From NCBI GenBank assembly GCA_025175895.1, contig CM046008.1:28971255-29035254 (forward strand): a DNA stretch of 64,000 nt, in the 5' to 3' direction. Of the stretch, positions 58,827 through 64,000 are shown in pieces. The notes under the pieces are model-generated. The model searched no databases. It was not told the origin of the DNA and was given only the letters and a program-made list of their open reading frames with translations. The translations under genes and the position numbers were made by a program. Source of the stretch: Wurfbainia villosa (taxonomy: Eukaryota > Streptophyta > Magnoliopsida > Zingiberales > Zingiberaceae). The first letter of the stretch is position 1; every line of letters begins with the position of its first letter.

Positions 58827-59744
58827 TGTTGGGATGTATACTGAAAGCCTAGCTCTTTTGTATGAACATCTTTATTTTGAAATAAGAATCACATGATCAT
58901 TGTTTGCACTTTATTTCTATATGTGCATATTGTCTAATATTTTACATTGTAGATAACATGGTGCTTGGTGTGGCACAGAAGATCATGTTATCAGTCCCTT
59001 GTAGAATATAAGTAGAGGCTTACAACCAAGATGGTTTTGGACAAACCATTGGCATGGTTGTAGTGTAGCTTGGTATTGTTTTGTCTTGAACATAGAGTTA
59101 CACTAGTACACTTAGGTGTATTGAGCAGGACCGACATAGAGGTGATTCAATTTATTGCTGACTGCATAATTGAATCGGACCTCGGATATTATGTTGTACA
59201 TGCTCTTAATCCCGATATAATAACGGGCACATGTACTTAATATTTATTTCTTTGATTTACCAGAGGGTGAGATTTCTATGGATTAAATCAATATGCCCGG
59301 TAAGTTGGGAAATGATATTATTTACATGGTGTGCCGTTGATTATAGGAAACCGTGTCCTATATATTAGGTTGATGATGTCCCTTGAGGAGCTCATAAGGT
59401 TCATCATGTAAACCCCGAGTTGACTTAGTCAACATGATGATAAGGTTGAGTGGTACTACTCGAGGAGTTAGATGTTAATTAATTGATGGTCAGTAAATCA
59501 ATTAATTGACGGACATTCGATATCTTAAACACGGGGAGATGGATGTACAAATAATATATGGAGCCCATATTAATTTATGGGGGTTGGTGAGGTAGTTCGA
59601 TGATGATCCTCTAGTGGAATGGAACATCATTGATGGATCAAGTTTGTGTGGTTCCGATCCATCGGGTGGCCAAGACCCAACTCCTCCTCATGGTCCCTAT
59701 CGTAGCCTAATATAAACCTCATGAACTCTAGATCAAATGATGGA

Positions 59745-60020
59745 AAACAAATCTCTAGATTCGACGATTGGGATTAAATCCCTAGAACCGACGGTTGAGA
59801 TTAAATCTCTAAATCTGACGGTTAGGATTAAATCCCTAGAACCGACGGTTGAGATTAAATCTCTAGATCCGACGGTTGGGATTAAAACCCTAGAACTAAC
59901 GGTTGAGATTAAATCTCTAGATCCGACGGTTGGGATTAAATCCCTAGAACCGACGGTTGAGATTAAATCTCTAAATCCGACGGTTAGGATTAAAACCCTA
60001 GAACCGACGGTGGAGATTAA
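59745..60020 (+). repeat. 27-bp minisatellite in U3 of the D LTR
   Basis: About ten units of the type GACGGTTGAGATTAAATCTC. Exactly 27 bp per unit, so it reads as a 9-aa repeat (PTVEIKSLD) in a 123-aa frame at 59737-60108. I take the frame to be a by-product of the repeat. Confidence 0.9.
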
Positions 60021-60041
60021 ACCAAGGCCTAAACCTAACTC

Positions 60042-60050
60042 TATATATAA
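60042..60050 (+). promoter_or_regulatory. TATA box of the D LTR
   Basis: CTCTATATATAAGGG, about 20 bp after the minisatellite. Confidence 0.7.
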
Positions 60051-61256
60051 GGGAGCATGGGTTGGGTGGCAACTAAGTTTTGAATGGATGATGGAAATTA
60101 GGGTTTAGCCTCTCTTTGCTTGGGCGGCAAGTAACCCTAAGGAGGAAACCCTAATTAGGGTTTTGGCTCCTTGGGTTGGGCGGCCAAGGTGAGGAAAGAA
60201 GGGTGGGCGGCAACTTGAGGAAGATCTCTTCTTCTTCCTTGAAGGTGGCTAGCTCCTAGATCTCTTCTCTCCACTATGGTTGGGCGGCAAGAAACCCTAA
60301 GGAAGAAACCCTAATTTGATTAGGGTTTGGTTCCTTTGCATCCAAGGTTTGGGAAAGAAGATGGCGGCAACAAGTGGAAGATGAGTTTCTTCTTCTTCCT
60401 AAGGTATGGCAGTCCCTTCCTTCTACCCTCTACCTTGGTCGGTCCATACTCTATCCTTCTTCCCCTCTCCCTTTCAATGAGATTAGGGTTTGGTTGGCGG
60501 CTAGGGTTTGGAAGTTGGAGTGGGCGGCAACTATAGGAGAAGTTCTCTTCTTATTCCTAAGGTGTTGCCGGGACCTATCTCTATTCCTTCTACCTTGGTC
60601 GGGGCTCAACCGAATTCCCTTTCTCCTCTTCATTCCATCTTGGCTGGCGGCACCAAAACTAGGGTTTGTCCCTAGTTGATTCAGTTGTTTCCATTATGTT
60701 CTCTCTATTTTTGGGATCGGCGGCATCAACCCTTTTGTGGATTGGTGGTTGGCTCAAGCAAGAAGGGAAAGAGAGGTCTTCTTTCTTTGGATTGAAGAAG
60801 ATCTAGGATGCTTCAACTTGTGGAGGATCTTCACCCACACGAAGTCTACAAGGAGGTTAGGACATACGATAGAAGATCAAGAGGTATAAAAGTTTTATAA
60901 CTTTTATTATTGTTCTTTGCATGTTCTTATTTGATATGTTTGCTTATGTTCTTTATGTTAGTATATGTTGATTATACTAGTTTACATTTGCATGTATTTG
61001 TATAATCATGGACCCCGATAAGAAACACAAAAACCGGCGATCCGTCCGTCGTCTCTTCCGCGGCTAACCGACTAGAAGAGTTGTGTTGCTTGAACAACTA
61101 GTTTGTTCAAGCGATCGCTCGAGTCGTTAGCACGACGACGAATTGGTTGTGCTTAGGAAACTCATCCCCTCCGGATTAGTTTTCATTAGTGAAAATTTTA
61201 ATCCGGGGACATGGTAGCCTATGAGCATTCCGAGAAATAGCACGATTGCCAACAAT

Positions 61257-61269
61257 TGGTATCAGAGCC
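61257..61269 (+). other. primer-binding site of element D
   Basis: TGGTATCAGAGCC, two bases after the LTR end. Confidence 0.93.
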
Positions 61270-62322
61270 ACGGTTTCCGGTTTTGTGTGTTTTGGATTCG
61301 GTTACTTTTCACGCACTTATCATATATAGTGTATGCCGGATAATAGTAGGATGTGCATAGGCTAACTTTTTGGTTGCAGGCATAAGATCCAACTATTATG
61401 GCTATATATGTGTGTATGTGATTGCATATGTGTGTGATTGTATATTATTTGAATCCTCGGGGTTGACGAGGCTAAATTAGTATTTAATTTTTGTAATTGA
61501 ATACGACATTGTTTAGCCACTCTTTATTTTATTTTACTTGCGATCTAGATTTCATGTACACTCCCTCGTGGAGTATAGGATCGATGGATGTAAAATAAAA
61601 TAGGTTTTATTCTCGGCTCGGATCTCCGGATGGCTCGTACATGGCGTAGGAGGAGCGGACGAGGTGGCGACACGACGGGACGCATATTGGAGAACAATGC
61701 CATAATAGTTGGAAAAATTCAGATTTTTCCATATTTATTGCTGATTTGTTTTATATGCATGTTGTGTGTGCTTGAAAATTCCTCATTTTCAATTTACTAA
61801 GTGGGAGAGGGATATTTTAATTAATTCCTGCGGCCTCCATTACAATTTGACGTGTGATGCAACAAACTTGCGTGTCGGCTCTGAGTGCCTTCCTCCCTGC
61901 GGATGAGTTTGTTTGCGGATCACTAGGTCAAATAATGGTTATAGGAAATTATCTAGGAGCGTGTGTACTTCCACAGTGGTAAGGCACACAATCCGAAATA
62001 ATTCCCTTAGTATCGTGTAATGGTGCACACTTAGATGCAAATATAAAGTATCCTCCCCATCGGAGTCACTGCTTTTATTTGTAGGGCCAAAGAGGAACCA
62101 ACTATTAATTTTATTTGTCAAAAAGTAAGGTTGACAAGATAATAAAATTAATGGGTAAAACCTCCTCTTACAAATGTAGAATTCGTATACATCCACACAA
62201 CGTGGCATGCGATATTCTCGGTGTTTTGAGGTGTTAGTTGATTTCAGAATTTTATTGTTTTGAGGAATCAATAATATTTGAAATCTAAAGTAATGATCTA
62301 TGTGATTCTTAGGATTTTCAAA
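61270..62322 (+). other. 5' leader of element D
   Basis: Noncoding, the counterpart of 23138-24138 in C, with the GTGGGAGAGGGA block at 61801. Confidence 0.75.
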
Positions 62323-64000
62323 ATGACTTTCAGTCCACTTATTTTGATACTAAAGGAAATAAACTTACTGTACCCAAATAATATTGATTGGAAATGAATC
62401 CAGATATTGTCTTATCTACTAGGAAGTATAGTATGCACTCTTCGAAGAGTATCCTCAAGCCATGGTTGCTCAAAAAGGTTTCTACTTCTAAGTAGAAGGC
62501 AAGAAGAAGGAGAAACAAGGTGGAGCAAATGTGGTGGGAGGATCTCGAGGAGGAGTGAAGAAGCCGAAAGGCAAGTACTTCACTTACAAGCGGGATGGAC
62601 ATTGGAAGGAGGTGTCCCAATTCAAAATGAACAAAAGTATATCCTTTGGTCTAGTCGTTTGTAACATGGTTAGCGGTGTTATCTCACCGCAGTATGTAGA
62701 TACGAGAGCCACTAATCATGTCTGCAATACTTTGTAGGGGTTCGAAACCCGACGACTAGCTAAAGGGGATATTACCATTTACTTGGGCAATGCCATGAAG
62801 ATGGCGGCTATTGCAGTGGGAGATGTTTTATTTATCTTTTGAGAAAAATAAAGGTTTTTTGGTTCTTAAGAATTTCCTTTATGTACCCTTATTTAGAAAG
62901 AATTGATTTCGATTTCTAAATAGTTTTTGGATGGATAATCTATTTCTTTTCATGACAGATTTGTTATAAAAGGAATAGGGACATTATCTATTCAGGTACA
63001 TAGATAGGAAATTTATAACTTGAACCACAAGCTCCCACGATGCAAATAGAAGTTAATAACTCATCTTCTAATTCCAATAAGAGAAAAGAACCTTCGAAGG
63101 TGAACCAAACATATCTTTTGGTTTCTTAGTCTTGGTTACATTAACCTAAGCAGAATTCAAAGGTTGATAGCTGATGGACCTTTGGGTTCATTAGTGGTGG
63201 AGGATCTCCCAACCTACGAATCTTGCTTGGAGGGTAAGATGACCAAGAGGCCTTTTAAGGCCAAGGGGTATAGAGCCAAAGATGTGTTAGAAATGGTTCA
63301 TTCTGATTTGTGAGGTCCTATGACTATCTAGGCAAGAGGTGGTCTTGAATATTTCGTCTCTTTTATAGACAATTATTCAAGATATGGATGACACTTCGAT
63401 CTGATCGTGGTGGTCACAACCTCTTGGGAGAGTTTAGGAACTACTTATCAGAGGTTGGGATTCAATCCCAATTGACTGCACCTGGCACACCCCAGCAGAA
63501 CAGTGTAGCAGTACGAAGGAATAGGACTCTTATGGAGATGGTTAGATCGATGATGAGTTATTCTGACTTATTTTGTAGTCCTAGAGATCAGAGGGTGATC
63601 GTTAACACGAATGCTAGATTTCTAGAGGAAGACTATGTGATAAGCCACAAGCCCAAGAGTAAAATTGTTCTGGAGGAGTTAAAAAGGGGAGTCACTTCTT
63701 TAGTGGTACAAGAGGATATACCACATGTCACTGCACTGCGTGTCACAGAGGATACACAGAAGATACCTCGTCGTAGTGGGAGGGTTGTTAGACAACCTCT
63801 TAGATTCATGTTTTTGGACAAATCTTCTGATTTGGTCCCTAGCAAACATGAACCTGATCCCTAGACATACGATGAGGCAATCCAAGATATAAATACAACA
63901 TCTTTGCAAAGTGCAATGAATACTGAGATTGAATCTATGGATTCAAGACAGGTCTGGGAGCTCTTATGCATAGCAACTCATATGGATTATGAGGTGTGAC
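62323..64000 (+). pseudogene. Copia gag-pol (element D), series of internal deletions
   Basis: Gag start ATG 62323 is a decayed form of the C start. After about 90 bp most of gag is missing. Next come a damaged knuckle (CysCys positions read YFTYKRDGHWKE), protease with DTRATNHVCNTL (active-site Gly lost), pre-integrase and zinc domain (YINLSRIQRLIADGPLG, ESCLEGKMTKRPFKAKG) and the core start with TGA in SDL*GPM. The core then jumps to TLRSDRGGHNLLGEF and QQNSVAVRRNRTLMEMV (catalytic Glu lost), then to the C-terminal domain (QRVIVNTNARFLEEDYV). RT starts (SMDSRQVWEL) and jumps to IATHMDYEV at the window end. Clearly non-autonomous. Confidence 0.88.

Larger units (their letters stand above)
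58827..61254 (+). repeat. 5' LTR of Copia element D
   Basis: 2428 bp, TGTTGGGATGTATACTG ... GATTGCCAACA. Same family as the C LTRs, but about 340 bp longer; the R/U5 part (60060-60900) has repeated GGGCGGCAA and AGGGTTTGG blocks. Confidence 0.92.
58827..64000 (+). mobile_element. Copia element D (family of C), internally deleted, runs off window
   Basis: LTR 58827-61254, PBS 61257, leader, then very short gag, protease, integrase and RT pieces joined by deletions. Orientation is opposite to element C. The 3' LTR is beyond the window. Confidence 0.9.

Noticed and set aside
59737..60108. 123-aa protein with 9-aa repeats
   Set aside because: It is the in-frame reading of the 27-bp U3 minisatellite just upstream of a TATA box; the equivalent repeats in element C are not open.
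1..64000. host protein genes, tRNA or rRNA genes
   Set aside because: Every convincing protein segment belongs to gag, protease, integrase, RT or RNase H; no cloverleaf or rRNA sequence was noticed. TGGTATCAGAGC matches are primer sites, not tRNA genes.

Overview
The window is a nest of plant LTR retrotransposons; I found no host gene, tRNA or rRNA. Copia and Ty3/Gypsy (Athila/Tat-type) proteins, tRNA-iMet and tRNA-Asp type primer-binding sites, LTRs of 1.1-2.4 kb and several insertions inside insertions point to a flowering plant with a repeat-rich genome. The species cannot be named from this sequence.

Layout. (1) 1-11335, minus strand: two SIRE-type Copia internal regions (A, 1-4048; B, 5172-11335) share one LTR (4049-5171). 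A keeps a long gag and an integrase core; B is the same family, heavily broken. (2) 11336-15545: LTR plus decayed pol of another Copia (E), cut off on its right. (3) 15546-34671, minus: an Athila-type Gypsy element. Its integrase is split by Copia element C (17239-26247, TSD GAAAT) and its gag is split by a solo LTR (30369-32580, TSD TCTTC). It ends in a 5' LTR at 33008-34671. (4) 34672-38744, minus: a second Gypsy gag, its PBS and LTR, then a Gypsy 3' noncoding region on the far side of that LTR. (5) 38745-58706, plus: a 20-kb tandem array of a gag-only, pol-less SIRE-like element, five LTRs alternating with four internal regions, inserted in that Gypsy 3' region with a single TSD (TCATC). 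(6) 58827-64000, plus: Copia element D, same family as C, full of internal deletions and running off the window.

The most interesting object is the array. LTR1 and LTR5 differ at many sites. The three inner LTRs carry LTR5-type bases in their 5' two-thirds and LTR1-type bases in their 3' third, switching in the same interval of about 80 bp (44361-44440 in LTR2). This is the expected product of one unequal 5'LTR x 3'LTR crossover, followed by amplification of the [internal + chimeric LTR] unit (period about 4.5-4.7 kb). All four gag copies share a TAG at codon 18, frameshifts and a damaged zinc knuckle, so the unit was already non-autonomous when it multiplied.

The A/B pair looks like a second, independent case of LTR sharing, and the solo LTR shows the opposite outcome of LTR recombination. 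Many differences between near-identical copies are small indels at CG, CAG/CTG and CCGG sites. This may be a consensus error at methylated cytosines, so small frame breaks should be read with caution.
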